DNA of 64,000 nt, from positions 168,968-232,967 of the forward strand of contig CAJJDO010000055.1 of assembly GCA_905183005.1 (NCBI GenBank), written 5' to 3'. Shown here piece after piece: positions 1-12,371 of the stretch. The position numbers and the translations under genes were made by a program. Origin of the DNA: Paramecium pentaurelia. Taxonomy: Eukaryota > Ciliophora > Oligohymenophorea > Peniculida > Parameciidae. Every line of letters begins with the position of its first letter. Position 1 is the first letter of the stretch. Under the pieces are notes generated by a model. The model was not told the origin of the DNA. It saw only the letters and a program-made list of their open reading frames with translations, and made no database searches.

Positions 1-331
1 GTTATTTTCGAAAATAAAGAATAACATCTAATTCCTATAAATAAACCAATTAATAATAATAATACAAAAGATATGCAAATCATGAAAACTCCTACTGATC
101 AATACAATATTTCACTCTATAAAAATACTGCTTTGAGTAAAGAAGTCCCTTCAATTTAAGGTAATACTACTAAACTTAAAGGCAGTAAAGCTAAAGTAAA
201 GTAAAACTTTTTTAATATATTATAGAGATATGTTATCAAGTGTTGGAATAGTCGTTAAAAGAACTCGAGAGAGAAGAGGAAATTCAGAAATAACACATCT
301 TCCAAAAATGAAAAATATTTCTCAAATTTGA
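1..331 (+). CDS. 3' end of an unknown gene (partial)
   Basis: The gene enters from outside the window. Frame 1 is open from base 1 and encodes a polar Asn/Lys/Gln-rich segment containing MKTPTDQYNISLYKNT. A 25-nt intron (GTAAAA...TTATAG) is inferred at 201-225. Splicing it gives a short tail ending at TGA 329-331. An alternative exon frame after the intron reads VLEQSLKELEREEEIQKQ and would stop at TGA 309-311; it looks at least as coding-like but needs a less usual donor. No domain is recognised. It is followed tail-to-tail by the GSK3-type kinase 88 bp away. Confidence 0.5.
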
Positions 332-419
332 TATTAATCAATTAAACTTTTTTTTCTGTAATTTATATAATATATAAAAGAAGTATGTGGATTTCATTCT
401 AAATAATTTATAAAATTAA

Positions 420-1664
420 TCAACATTTATTTCTTTTTTGATACCATTTAGGAATTAATTTATTAGCTAGAGATTAATTATTCGAAAGTTCCTCCTTTGT
501 AAAATCAAATAAATCAGGAATTTAAATTTTTGATTGATACATCCTAAAGGTTGTTTCATCCCTTAGATCATCAAAATACGAATGTGTTAATGCTTGAAGT
601 GCAGTCAATCTAGTTTTTGGACAATAAGTGAGTATTTTACTAATTAAATCAATAGCAGATGGATCAACTACGGTTTAAAATACTTTTCTCCAATCCTTTT
701 TTCTTATTTAAACTATTTTGTATTATTTGATATCATATAATTCATTCATTGACAACACCTCATCCTTACTAGGAGATCCCAGTATTTTGATAATTTCAAC
801 TAATTAATCTACTGCTGATGCTCCTAAAAATAGTGGTAGCCCATTAAACATTTCTCCAATGATACAACCAACTGACCACATATCAACTTAAGTAGTATAA
901 TTTGTAGCACCAAATAATAATTCAGGTGCTCTATAACATCTTGAACAAATGTATGCAATATTAGGTTCTAAAGGTGACAACTTTTTAGCACTTCCAAAAT
1001 CACAGATTTTTAAAACATTCGTATCTGGATTAATCAAAACATTATGTGGTTTAATATCTCGATGACAAATACCTTTTGTGTGTACAAAAGCTATACCGCG
1101 TAATAACTAATATGAATATAACTTAGCCTGTATTTCTGGTAATAATTATTGTTATTTCAAAAATTATGCATTATATGAATGAAGTGTTTCAGGTTAATAA
1201 TCCATAATAACATTTAAATATTATTCATCTGGAGAATCTCCATAAGTAAAATATGCATGTTTAGTTTCAACAATATTAGGATGATCTAATTCTTATAGAA
1301 TTTGAATTTCTCTATTTTTATATCTCTTATCCTATATAACTTTCTTTACTGCCACTATTTCTCCTGTTTCATTCACTTTTGCCTTGTAAACTATTCCAAA
1401 AGATCCTTGCCCAATTACTTTTAAGCTAGTAAATGTAAATTAGGAATAATCAATAGGTTAATTTCCTTATTAAGGAGCTGGTGATTTGCTTTTAGTTCTT
1501 TAATTTTTCAAAGGAGTTTTTTGTTTCTCTTATAAATTTTTGAATTTTAATATTGCTTATTGAAGATCGATATCATCTACATCAGCTGCTTCAGTTTACA
1601 CTCTTCTATTGGCATCTGTTGGTTGAGTATATTTGTTAATGGGTTTTTTAGCATAACGAGCCAT
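420..1664 (-). CDS. GSK3/shaggy-type protein kinase
   Basis: An intronless 414-aa Ser/Thr kinase of the GSK3 (CMGC) family. The order is a roughly 75-residue polar N-terminal extension, the glycine loop GQGSFGIVYKA near residue 85, the VAIK-type lysine in VAVKKV, the catalytic loop CHRDIKPHN, CDFGSAKKL, and the activation segment YICSRCYRAPELLFG. The Tyr equivalent to human GSK3-beta Tyr216 (in YICS) is kept. The first Tyr of the usual SRYYRAPE is Cys here. The family phosphorylates primed substrates and acts in signalling; in ciliates it has many paralogues. The start is the first in-frame ATG, and the stop TGA lies at 420-422. The call is firm for the family; orthology to one paralogue is not claimed. 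Confidence 0.93.
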
Positions 1665-1742
1665 CCAACTGATAAAATTATGAAATTTTTTATAAATTAA
1701 GTTTATCTAAGGTCCTTAAATATATTATATATATAATTATTA

Positions 1743-2681
1743 ATGAGTATATATGAATAAGAACTGCAAAATAATGTAGAAAAATTAGTAGACAATGTAA
1801 ATATATAATAATCAGAAATTAGTACATGAAAAAATCGAAATCATTTCATAGATAAAGATCTTCATTTTCAATGAATGAAGAATAAAGAGATTTTACATAA
1901 GAAATTATTGAGAAAGAATTTTAGAAAACTGCATTATTGGAGGATTTGTTAAAACAAATTTAATTAATTGTTGACAATTTAATTCAAAGACATTTGTTTG
2001 ATGTGAAATTCTTTATATATTCCTAGTTTCAAAATCAACTACTACATATTTAGAATGAACTTTTTTTATTGAAGTCAAAATAGTCTACAGTAGGAAGTCA
2101 AGAGAGTACAATGAAATAAACACTTGTATTATCTAAAAATAGTTCTTTTACTGATTTTAATGATTAATTTATCTTTGAAGATTAGATGAAAAATCTTAAA
2201 AATAAAATGAAAAATCTGAAAGAAGAAGTGAATAAGAAAACTTAACATCACGATTCATTAATAAATATGCTGTTAGATTAATAGTAATCAATAATTATAA
2301 TAAATAATTAAGGAAGGATTTAAAAGAGAATTAAAGAAAAAATTAATTTAATGTTGATGTAAAATTAATTGAAAAAACAATGCATGATTAATTATGGTTA
2401 AGTATTGAATTGAAAATATTGGATAGGTGTAGAAACATAAAGTCGAGATTTTGTTGAAACGAAATTTTATTAATTGAAATAGATGGTAGAGTAAAATAAT
2501 CAAAAACATAAAGGTAACTTTTTAAGTAAAAATAGAAAAGGATGCTATAATATGGACAATCGTAAATGAATGTAAAAGTGAGATGGATAAAATGAATTAG
2601 AAATTAAATGGTTTGAACTGTCTTTTATAAGAAATGAAGGAAAATAATCATTGGTACACACATATTTGGAAAAGAAAATGA
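1743..2681 (+). CDS. unknown coiled-coil-like protein
   Basis: A gene not recognised beyond being a Lys/Gln/Glu-rich, probably helical protein of about 286 aa. Three introns are inferred: 1797-1822 (26 nt), 2397-2426 (30 nt, GTTAAG donor, least certain; it removes an in-frame TGA) and 2514-2535 (22 nt). With these the exon total is a multiple of three and the frame runs to TGA 2679-2681, ending in a segment with EKDAIIWTIVNECKSEMDKM. No membrane segment or signal peptide is seen. It is divergent from the GSK3 gene, with only 78 bp between the two starts. The middle intron could be misplaced. Confidence 0.6.
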
Positions 2682-3744
2682 TAAAATAATATTTAAGTTA
2701 GTTCAAAATTATTAATCCATCATTCTTAATAAGTTAAGTTGTTTAATCAATAAATTAGAAATCTATGTGATTAATTCCAACGTTAGATATTTCTTGTTAA
2801 TTTATAATTAATTAAAACAGAAAATTCCTTTATTTTCAATATTTTCTTAGTTGATCAATTTTCAATATTTAAGTATTCAAAGTTGTGAATCTTGTTAAAT
2901 TAAAAGCAGCAATAATTAATTCAAGATGAAAAATGTCTAGATCCTCTTGAAAAAAATAGTAATTAATAAGTTGATTAACTTTATAATTAATAAATTTACA
3001 TATAATCTATTGGATTTAGCGAATTATGAAATTCTGTTATATTTAGTGCTTCTTACACTGCCAATTTATCAGGTTATTATCAAATATATATAAGCAATTA
3101 TTATAAGTTAATAATACTATAATTAAAAAATAGTTTATTTGTTATTAATGTTAATTTTATCAACTAACTTTTTAGATTAGGTTTATTCTCACTTATTATT
3201 TACATTTAAATTTTACTACAATACCATATTTTAAATTTTACTCTCAATAATCTTTTTTTATTCCAATTAAATTCTTATAGCTGGATTACTTAACATTAAT
3301 AAAAGTTTTGGTTTTATTACATTAACATAGTAAAAAGTATATGAAAATAAATCTCATCTAAAATTTTGTTTGATAATAGTTGTAGAATTTAAAAAACATT
3401 TAACATTATTAAAAATAAAACCTATTTTGATTAGTAAAATTAATCAAATGAAATCCTATTTATTTTTTTTAATGAAAATATTAAACTAGGAATTTTGAAG
3501 ATAGTAGTTTTTATTTTTGGTATTTGGAGAATGAATTAAAGAGTGGATAATGTATAATGGTATGATTTAATGTAGGAAATATACTAGATTGTTATAAAAG
3601 TTATTAATTTATAAAATATAGTATTTGGGTTGAAAAATGAATTAAATGGATTTTGTAGAATGATATACTCTAATTGAGATAGGTAAACAGATAATGGATT
3701 AGTTTAGTTTCGAATATGATATCAAGTTCTGGAAGGCCAACTGA
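2682..3744. other. gene-poor AT-rich stretch
   Basis: No open reading frame with coding-like composition was found on either strand under the ciliate code. From about 3490 the plus strand becomes purine-rich and leads into the decayed MORN-like segment that follows. It may hold the 3' UTR of the upstream gene and relic coding sequence. Confidence 0.4.
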
Positions 3745-4128
3745 TTTGATGTATTCTAAACAGAGGATAAAGTAGTAATTATGAAATATTTAATCATTAT
3801 AGGGTTATGGACAAATAATATATAGGGAAAACAATGTCGAGGTTTAAACTAAATGGAGAGAGAGATAAGAAATAAAAAAGGATTGATAGAAGTACTATAT
3901 GGATAAAAAAAGGGAAGAGTGATTATTTATGATAAGGATGGATGAATGAAATTTTGATTTTAGAAATGAATGAGAGATTTAAAGGACTAAATATATGGAA
4001 TAGGTATGTTGAATTTTATTAATTCGAGTTATTATAAAGGGGAATTTCGAAAAGGAATAATAAATTGTAGAGGTATTTACGTTAGTGGAAATAGAAAGAT
4101 TCTGAGTGGATATGTATTATTTAATTGA
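3745..4128 (+). pseudogene. decayed MORN-repeat-like gene fragment
   Basis: The plus strand has coding-like purine bias and MORN-type Tyr/Gly spacing: GLIEVLYGQKKGRVIIYDK in one frame (around 3870-3940), then YYKGEFRKGIINCRGIYV in another (about 4030-4084), ending at TGA 4126-4128. The frames cannot be joined cleanly: a +1 shift occurs near 3940 with no GT-AG candidate, and several TGAs lie upstream. A 25-nt GTATGT...TCGAG segment at 4005-4029 could be an intron but has an unusual end. MORN repeats bind membranes or act as scaffolds; here they look like remnants of a lost paralogue, as is common after genome duplication in Paramecium. Confidence 0.45.
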
Positions 4129-4427
4129 TAATAAGGTTATAGTTTGAAGAAATTAGGAATATGAATTGAATTTAGAAGAATTTAATGTATAAATAGTAAT
4201 GGTTCTGAAAAATTGAACATTAAAATAAGATAATAATGAGTGTTTTGATTGATTGCAATTGATTAAATATAATATTGTATATATTTATGGATTGTAAGTG
4301 TTTAGATTATAAGAAAATAAAACAAAAGTTAAGAAATATATATAAATTAATATTAAAAAGAAAAATTCGTTTTTGCCTTTTTTTAGCAAAATAATCCTTA
4401 GAAGGAATTCATTATTAATTACAATAA

Positions 4428-5646
4428 ATGTTCAAAGTTGCCGTGTGTGCATTGTTAGTACTTGCCTCAACAGCCATTAATGTCTAATCCTCAATTTGGA
4501 CAAGCAAAGACCAAAAAGCTTTCGCTTAGATTCACTAATCTGGTTGGGGAAAATTCATCTTGAACTTTGCTGAACTCCATTTATCAACAGGTGGTATCCT
4601 TTCTGAGCTTAACTCTGAGATTGAAAAACTCGTACATATAATGAGTTAATATGTTTATAGGTTGATGAAATGGAAGAGGAATTGGCTGGAGTTCATCATG
4701 AATTCAACAGAAGAACAGATGTCCACAATAGAGAAGTTGCCAGACTCGAATAAGAAATCTAAGACAAGGAAAGAGGTACATTATAGGTTTAACTATTTCC
4801 TTAGAATTGTTCAATGCCCACGATTTCTATGACAACGTCCTCATCCCATAAGGAGAAAGATTTGCTGCCTAACTTGAATAATTATAAGAAAACATCGTTT
4901 AAAACAGAAGAACCCTTGAATAAGCTACAGTCTAAAGAGCCAATGATCATGAAACATTTGAAGCTTAAGTTGTTGAACACAATGATGCTATTGCTGCTAT
5001 TGACGAATGCTTATAATTATTGAGCACATTAGAAGCCCCATCTCTTGCTTAAGTCAAGAAAGTCTAAAAGAATTTGGCTAAAATCTAAAACTCATTGAAA
5101 AAGCACAACTAATTCCAAATCTTTGTTAAAGTGTTATTGGAAATCACAGTTGACTCCAACTTTGCTGACTAAGGAGCTCTTAGAGATGTAATGTCTAAAA
5201 TAATATTCTTTAGATTGTTGTTGCCTTCAATAATTTGAGAGTTGAATTAGTTGATTCACTCAATTAAATCACTGCTGATGAAGCTGACTAAGTTGCTGAA
5301 TTCAATGCTTAAGTTATTTAATTGAACTAAGAACATGCTGAATTCTAAAGAGCTGTTGTTGTTAAGAATGCTGAAATCGAAGCCAACACAAGTATACATT
5401 CTAATCTAACAACATATAGCCAAATAAGAATAAACTCTTGAATTAATCGATGAACTTGATGCTGATTTGGCTACCCTCAATGGATAATTATAAGCTGAAA
5501 ACGATGACTATGCCTTTGCCACTGATGTTTATAATGCCACCGTTGCTGAATACAACAAGGAAATTAATGCTGCCAATTAAGCTTTAGAGTTGCTCAACCA
5601 ACCAAGATTCCAAGACTATGTTAAATCATAACTCAAGGGAGCATGA
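4428..5646 (+). CDS. trichocyst matrix protein (TMP) precursor
   Basis: A secretory protein of 368 aa with an N-terminal signal peptide (MFKVAVCALLVLASTAINV) followed by the family's WTSKDQKAFAQI start and STGGILSELNSEIEKL. The rest is acidic, Ala/Glu/Asp-rich alpha-helical heptad sequence, as in Paramecium TMPs, which are cleaved and crystallise in the core of trichocysts, the exocytotic defence organelles. Codon use is unusually GC-rich at third positions, which fits a highly expressed gene. Four introns: 4632-4660, 4776-4804, 5188-5213 and 5392-5419 (29, 29, 26, 28 nt). Removing them gives one frame to TGA 5644-5646. Confidence 0.93.
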
Positions 5647-5763
5647 TCTATTTCCAAAATATAAAATATATCAAAGCATAGAAATTATTATTATAATAAT
5701 TTATTTGTTAAAAAAACAATAAATTACTTGATAAATGCAACATAAAGGTTGTTGTTAACCTAC

Positions 5764-6395
5764 TCAAAAATCATTTCTGATGATTATCTATCTAGATATG
5801 AGGAATAACAAATTATCATATCTAGAAAAAGTAGCATCTGAATTCATCTTTTAAAAAGGATTATCCCTATAAATATTTTCATCATAGTAATTCAGTTCTC
5901 CTTAGTCTTAAACATTAATATGAGAGCATTAAAAAAACATTAAAAAACACCTATCCTTATTTATTGGACATTGAACATATTGAGTATATTCTCTACAATT
6001 TTTGATCGATTTATTGTTCCTATACTTAATTGAAGTCTAATAAATAGGATTAAAAAGAAGCAAGATCATGGTTCTGTTTGCTTGATTTATTCATTGTTCT
6101 CATAATAACGGCAATGATTTAGAATCTTATTGAATATAATTCCTATACTATAGTTAAAGATTTTTTTTCTTATTCTCTTATTTTAAATTATTCCTTTTTC
6201 TCAATTAGAAATCAATCAATTCGTTAGAAGAATTACATCAAACTTAAACTTTTAAAATAGCAGAACCTAAATATCTTCTGTGAAGTAATAGGATTGATAT
6301 CAGCTATATATAGACGTGGATAACTTTTTATTAATTCTAATAAGTTTGACTCATGGTATCTTAAAATTCAAAAAATTGATCAACAACCATTTTTT
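5764..6395 (-). pseudogene. unresolved, probably decayed minus-strand gene
   Basis: The minus strand carries stretches of convincing coding composition in different frames. One includes LLELIKSYPRLYIADINPIT, a second CPINKDRCFLMFFQCSHIN (a Cys/His pattern faintly like a RING or other zinc site), and a last NYYDENIYRDNPFQKMNSDA ending at TGA 5764-5766. In-frame TGAs and frame changes could not all be removed with plausible GT-AG introns. The plus strand is also partly open but has poorer composition. It is either a pseudogene or a gene whose introns were not resolved. No function is claimed. Confidence 0.35.
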
Positions 6396-6613
6396 TTTAT
6401 TTATGGTTCTAAGAAAGAATTTAAATAAATAAATTGAATTGAATGATTTCAATTCAATTTTCTTAAATTTTACTATTATTTTAAAATTATTTGTTAATAT
6501 ATAAAATACATATATTGTTATTATATGATTATTGATTTATTTTTAAAGTAATCTATGCTATATACATGATAATACAACTTTAATAACATAGAAATTTAAT
6601 TTACAATATAAAG

Positions 6614-8671
6614 TCATTAATTTATTACTTGATCAATGTTTCTTATTTATTTTTACATTATCTCATTTAGATTCAAATCATTTTATTTTATCTGATTTTT
6701 ACAATGAATTTGCTCCAATTATTAATATTTATCTATGATTTAAGTTAATTCTTTATTTTTTATCATTAATTCACTTTGTAAAAGGGATATTTATTCTGTC
6801 ATTCTTTTAATTTATATTGTATTATTGAGTGGATCATTTATGATTCTGTTAGACTCTTAAGAATTAGTTAAAGTTATCAATTTACTGTATAATAATTCAT
6901 TATCAATTTTTATATTCTTTTACTATAATTATAAATTATTCACTTCTAAATTTAAATCTATACATTCTTAATTCTTTATTTCTAACATTTACATATATTA
7001 TAATTTCTCATTAATTAAATTTTGTAATTAAAAATCATATTATTTTAATTGACTTTCAAAATTTCTTTACAATTAATATATTTAAGTTTCCTTTTCTTTT
7101 TATATTTACTTCACTTATTATTCATAATGACTTAAAATAATTGAGTTCTCTTCCTATAGTTTTGTAAGATTCTCCTTATAAGTATTTAATTTTTTGTAAA
7201 TATTTTCAAAATTATTAATCTCATTATCTTTTTATACAATTTAATTTTTCAAAAATGTATTCTCTATTTGTATTTATTCCATTTTCTAATTTGTTTCTTC
7301 AAGTAACATTTGGCATTAAATTTGAAGGTCTTAAATTTTCCTAATAGATTCAGTATTAAGACTTTATGACTATTACCTTTATAATAATAACCGTTTATTT
7401 AGATCTTCTATTATACTATTCAATCTTTAATTTTCAATTTCGTAATGGTCTCTCTATTTTAATCTATCTATTATCAATTAATATTATTCTGTATTATTAT
7501 AAGATAATAACTCCTTTAAATCTTTAATTTTAGTATCTAAATCAGAGAGTTGTTTTTATGAACTTTATTTAATTGAATTTATTTCATTTTATTATAATGA
7601 CAAATAATTAGACTTGGTTTGATTAATATCTTCTTAATATTGTTATTCTTTTTTAATTACTTAAAACCTCAAGATATCATTATCTTATTAGAGTGTATTA
7701 CTTTCTTAATCTATCTAATACTTTAATCTTTAATTTTAGTTATTTATATTCTGTATTTCTTAGTTTTTGATTTCTATCAAACATTTTAATTAATTGATTT
7801 CTTCCTTTAATATTTCTATCTAATTGTTATAAGCTACTTTAATCTTCTAAATCTCTGAATTTTAATTGAATTCCATTTTCATTTATTACTATTGAATCTA
7901 ATTAATTTTGCTTTTTAGCTATTCTATTTCTCCATTAGATCTTAATTAAGCTTCAGAGACTTCTATTTTTGTTTTCTCTAAGGTGAAAGTCAAACTGTTA
8001 ATGATTGTATTTTTTTCTGATATTTCATCTAATAGTTTATTTTATTCAATCTAATTTTCATTCTCATTTATTGATCTTTAGAATGTCTATATACTCATAT
8101 TGGTTAAATTATCCCCTGTAGCTTTTTAATCAAAAAAACTATAGTTTCTTTATTACTCACATGACGTAATTCGTTCATTAACTGCTTATATCTCCTAATT
8201 TAATATTTTAATATCCTCATCATATTTACTCTTTAATTCATTTAATTACTTAGCAGTTTATTCGTATTTTTATTTCCATTGATCAATCTCTTATTGTTTT
8301 ATTAAACATTTATTTTGTAATGATTGATTTTGTTATTATAACTTTTATTATTATGCTACTAGACTCTCCTCATGATTTTTATTATCAATTCCTACATTAG
8401 AGGAATACATGGAAGGATAGTTGCTTTCATTTCTATTGATTTATTATAAAAATTTTGCCACTTCAATACTAATTTCTTTGCATCTATTTTTGTTTTTATC
8501 GGGCTCTCCTTAAGTTAGATTGTTAAGAGTCTCTTTGTTTTAGGAAGAATAAGGTGATTGTGTTTTTAAGGTTTTACTTCTTTTAAATGCCCCGCCAACA
8601 GAACAATTTGATGGTGTTGAAATATATTAGCATTACATAGGTGAAACAGTTCTCAATTTACTTTATTGCAT
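6614..8671 (-). CDS. 685-aa coiled-coil protein
   Basis: A single open frame of 686 codons with no introns, from ATG (minus strand, 8671) to TGA 6614-6616. The first roughly 90 residues are Ser/Thr/Pro/Asn-rich. The remainder is dense in Gln, Glu, Lys, Asn and Leu with heptad spacing, for example QWKQKYEQTAKQLNELKSKY near residue 165, and predicts a long coiled coil. No catalytic motif, membrane segment or signal peptide is seen. Such proteins in ciliates are often cytoskeletal or basal-body associated, but nothing in the sequence proves this. About 450 bp of AT-rich DNA separates its start from the divergent 1019-aa coiled-coil gene. Confidence 0.75.
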
Positions 8672-9121
8672 ATAATTAATTTATAAAGAAATAATTAAAT
8701 GACTTATAATCAAATAATTCATTTTCTATGTTTAATTAATCTATTATTATAAGTTATTAACTTATATTATAAAGTTTATTAATTCTTTTTTTTATAATTA
8801 AATACATGAAGTATTTTATAACGTCAATTTCCAATTTGAGAAATTCTAATAGATTAATTAATAAAATATAGATAAGCTTAGTTTTTTTAAATTAAACATA
8901 TAAATATTTATTATCTTAAATAATTTCATATATTAAAAATTAAAGTACCATGATATTGAAAGCTATATTATTAAATAATAATTGTTTATTGTTTTAGATT
9001 TTAAATATTTTAAGCTTATGGAAATATAAAAGTTTAGATCATTTTTATTAAACATTATTAAATATAATGCTAATGATAATCTCTTAAGATTATAATTTTT
9101 ACTTTATATAATTAACTGTAT
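8672..9121. promoter_or_regulatory. divergent intergenic region
   Basis: About 450 bp of very AT-rich DNA between the starts of two divergent coiled-coil genes. It presumably holds both promoters. No specific motif could be recognised. Confidence 0.4.
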
Positions 9122-12100
9122 ATGTCAACAGAACTTAAAAGACAATAAAATTTTTCTCGTGTTTAATCTACAAATATCAATAAGGCTGCTGAGTAATGGA
9201 TAGTTGATACTTTAGCAATGGATATTAGATTTAAAACTTTGGAAGAAGTTGGAATTAGTAGACATTAATTAATGGTAAAATAAAATTGTAATATTAAAGG
9301 GTAGAGGATTAAAAAAGGATACAATTGATCGTCTATATAAAGGGTTGTATGTTTATTCTAAAGGATTTAATGAACTTTTAAATTAGTGTATTGGAGATGA
9401 TATTTTAATAGTAAAAGGGTTGATTTGGAAAGTGTTCTTAATTTTATTAGAGAGATATAATAGTTCTGATTATTAAATGATGATGTAACAATTAATGGAA
9501 TAACATTTTAAAGAAGTGAAGTAAGTAATAAAGGATAATGAGACAATAGGATTTTATAATTAAGAATTGCAAAATAAATTATAAGAAGAATAAGAGAAAC
9601 AAGAAGAATAGATTTAAAATCATAATAAGATTGAATAAAACTTAAAATATTAATTAGATATATTGAATAATAGATATTTATTGGCTGATGATGCTGCTGA
9701 AAGAGAATTGGAGAAAAGATTTAGACTTGAAAACAAAACAGGATAAATAAGATAATAATTTAGTGAATTAGTATGTAAATAATAATTATTATTGGATGAA
9801 TTGTAATATCTTAATAAATAATTATAATAAAAATAGAATTAAAATGAAGAATTATTGGATGAAAGATAAAATTTCTTAAAGAGAATAGAAAAATTAAATG
9901 AAGAAAACAATTCATTAAAAATTAAGATAATAGATTATACATCTACTATATCATTAAAAAATGAATTAATGAAGAATTCAGATGAATTGATAACTAAATT
10001 ATAAAATCAAATTATAAAGTAATAACATTAAGCTACTACTTTTGTTACTAATCCATTTTTATAATTAAAATAAAAAGATGATGAATATTAATAATAAGAA
10101 GAAGAAAAATTAAAATAAGAAAATCAAGAACTTAGAAATAGAATAATGATTTATTAATAATAGATAGATATTTATATTTAATAGAAATCTTAAGATTTAT
10201 TGAATTAGATTAAATTACTTGAAGATAGTTTGAGTAAATATAAATAATCTAATCAAGAATTATAGGATAAGTATTTTAATAAGAAACAAAAATTGAGTAA
10301 TGTATTTAATTAAGTAATTTTTAGCTTAAACATAAATATAATACTTTATTAGTAGCTTAAGATATTACAAAAGGAAATTTAGATATAAATTTTAAGAAGA
10401 TTGAAAATCTAGAAAATGCAAATAGTTTTTAAATTGTTAATAATTCCACTTTAAGTCAATATGTAGAAAGATTAACAAATTGTATTAAAAAGATGGAATA
10501 AAATGAAAAAATCTTGAATGATAGAATTCATTCTTAATTTGTATTCAATTTTTTATTTAATATTTTAGTAAACTATATAAACCTTATCATCATAAGTTGA
10601 AGTTACATCAAGATAAAATTAATTAAAAATAGATAATCTCAATCAATTATTACTATAAAAATCAATTTAAAATGATGAATTATAATTATTATATAAGGAT
10701 TTAAAGTAATCACATTAAGTGATGTAGGAATAATATTAAAAGGAAGTTTTATAATTATAAGTATAAAATGAAGAACAAAAATAAAAAATATAAAATTAAG
10801 AAATTGCTTATTACAAATTAGAATAAAATGAAATATAAATTAAATTTGAATTAGAAAATTAAACCAAGTAAATAATTTATATTATTTTAGATAGTATTAA
10901 GAATACATATAAAAAAAAGAGGAATAAGTTAAATTGATAAATGATTAAGGGAGTAAAATAAGAAAACTTGAAAAAGATAATGCAAGAATAAATTAAGAAT
11001 TGAATTGGGTAACAAATTAAAATTAAGGTTTTTCTGATAAAATAAAAAAATAATAGTTAATAATAAAAGATCTTTAAAAAGACTTAGATTAAGTAAAGAT
11101 TGATTACTCATAAGCTTAAAGGGAATTTGAAGATATGAAATTTGATTATGATGAATAAATAATCTTCTATTAATAGAATATTCAGAGTTTGGTGAAATAG
11201 AGAAAAGAATTTGAAGAAGATTTAGTAATTAAATAATAAACGATTACTAAATAAGCTTAGATAATGGCTGATCAAGATGAAAAATTAAAAAGATAAGAGT
11301 TAAATTTAATGAATAAGGATTAAGATATAAAATTAATAGAGGAAAAATTAATGTTAGAATCTTAGAAATTTAATAATTTGATAATATAAAAAGAAGAATA
11401 AAGTGATTAACCTGATAAATCTACAATAATAAGTTAAAATATTTAAGAAATAATTTAAAAAAAATTGATTTAAAAAATAAAATAGAAGAGATAATAAGGT
11501 AATTCAAATTTAATTACAATAATTGATTCTATGGAAAATGATAATAGTATATAAGATATAATAGAACATCAATTATAAAATGATAGTACACTAGAAAACT
11601 TATTGAATTCAATTGTAGAAGGTCCAAAAATATAGACATCTTCAACATAATAATTATACAATAATGGATTTTAAAAATAATCCAATTTTTAATAGAAATC
11701 TTAGAGTATTCTACAAACATAAAATTAAACAAAACTTAAATAAAATTTAATTGGATCTAAACCAATAAAACCTTTACCATAATTTAAATAACAATAAACT
11801 ATTGAAATTTTACCATAAATATTAACTAAAAGTAATGATATTATTTCAAATCAATCATCAAGAAATAAAACAATTAAATCTTCTTAAAAGAGACCAAGTA
11901 AAAGTATGTAAAAGTCAGAAACTACTTAAAATTATAATACTCTATAATAAAATTAGCCAAAATAAACATATTAATCAGATAGTAATTTGATCTAATAATA
12001 AAATTAATCTAGAAATTAAAATTTGTCCTTTTAAGTAAATGTAGATACATCATTTTAAGAAACTGGATAATTCCCAACTCAATTTATGTCATAAATATAT

Positions 12101-12280
12101 TAAGGTGGAGAACAAATAAATTATAAAACAATTTCAGAAAAAGAATTAAAAGTGGATGGAGAAAATTAAGAATAAAGAAGGTAATCTTAATCTAGACCAA
12201 GAAAATCATCTGTAACTAAATCAAAATAATTCACTTAACTTTATAAAGTAGTAGCTGATTATTATACTTAATGTTAATGA
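9122..12280 (+). CDS. 1019-aa coiled-coil protein
   Basis: A large gene of 1019 aa after removal of four introns: 9275-9299, 10302-10324, 10541-10568 and 10868-10890 (25, 23, 28, 23 nt). The N-terminus (about residues 1-130) is more globular, with AEQWIVDTLAMDIRFKTLEE and KGLIWKVFLILLERYN. From about residue 130 to 800 it is Gln/Glu/Lys/Leu coiled coil. The last 200 residues are Ser/Gln/Pro-rich and basic (PRKSSVTKSKQ near the end) and probably unstructured. The stop is TGA 12278-12280. No enzymatic motif is present. A filament or ciliary/basal-body structural role is possible but unproven. Confidence 0.8.
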
Positions 12281-12371
12281 TTAGTTATATAAACAATAGT
12301 AAAATTTAGTATTATATTTATATAATTATTGCTTAATTTTGTAAATACGTCATAATTAAATATATATCTAT

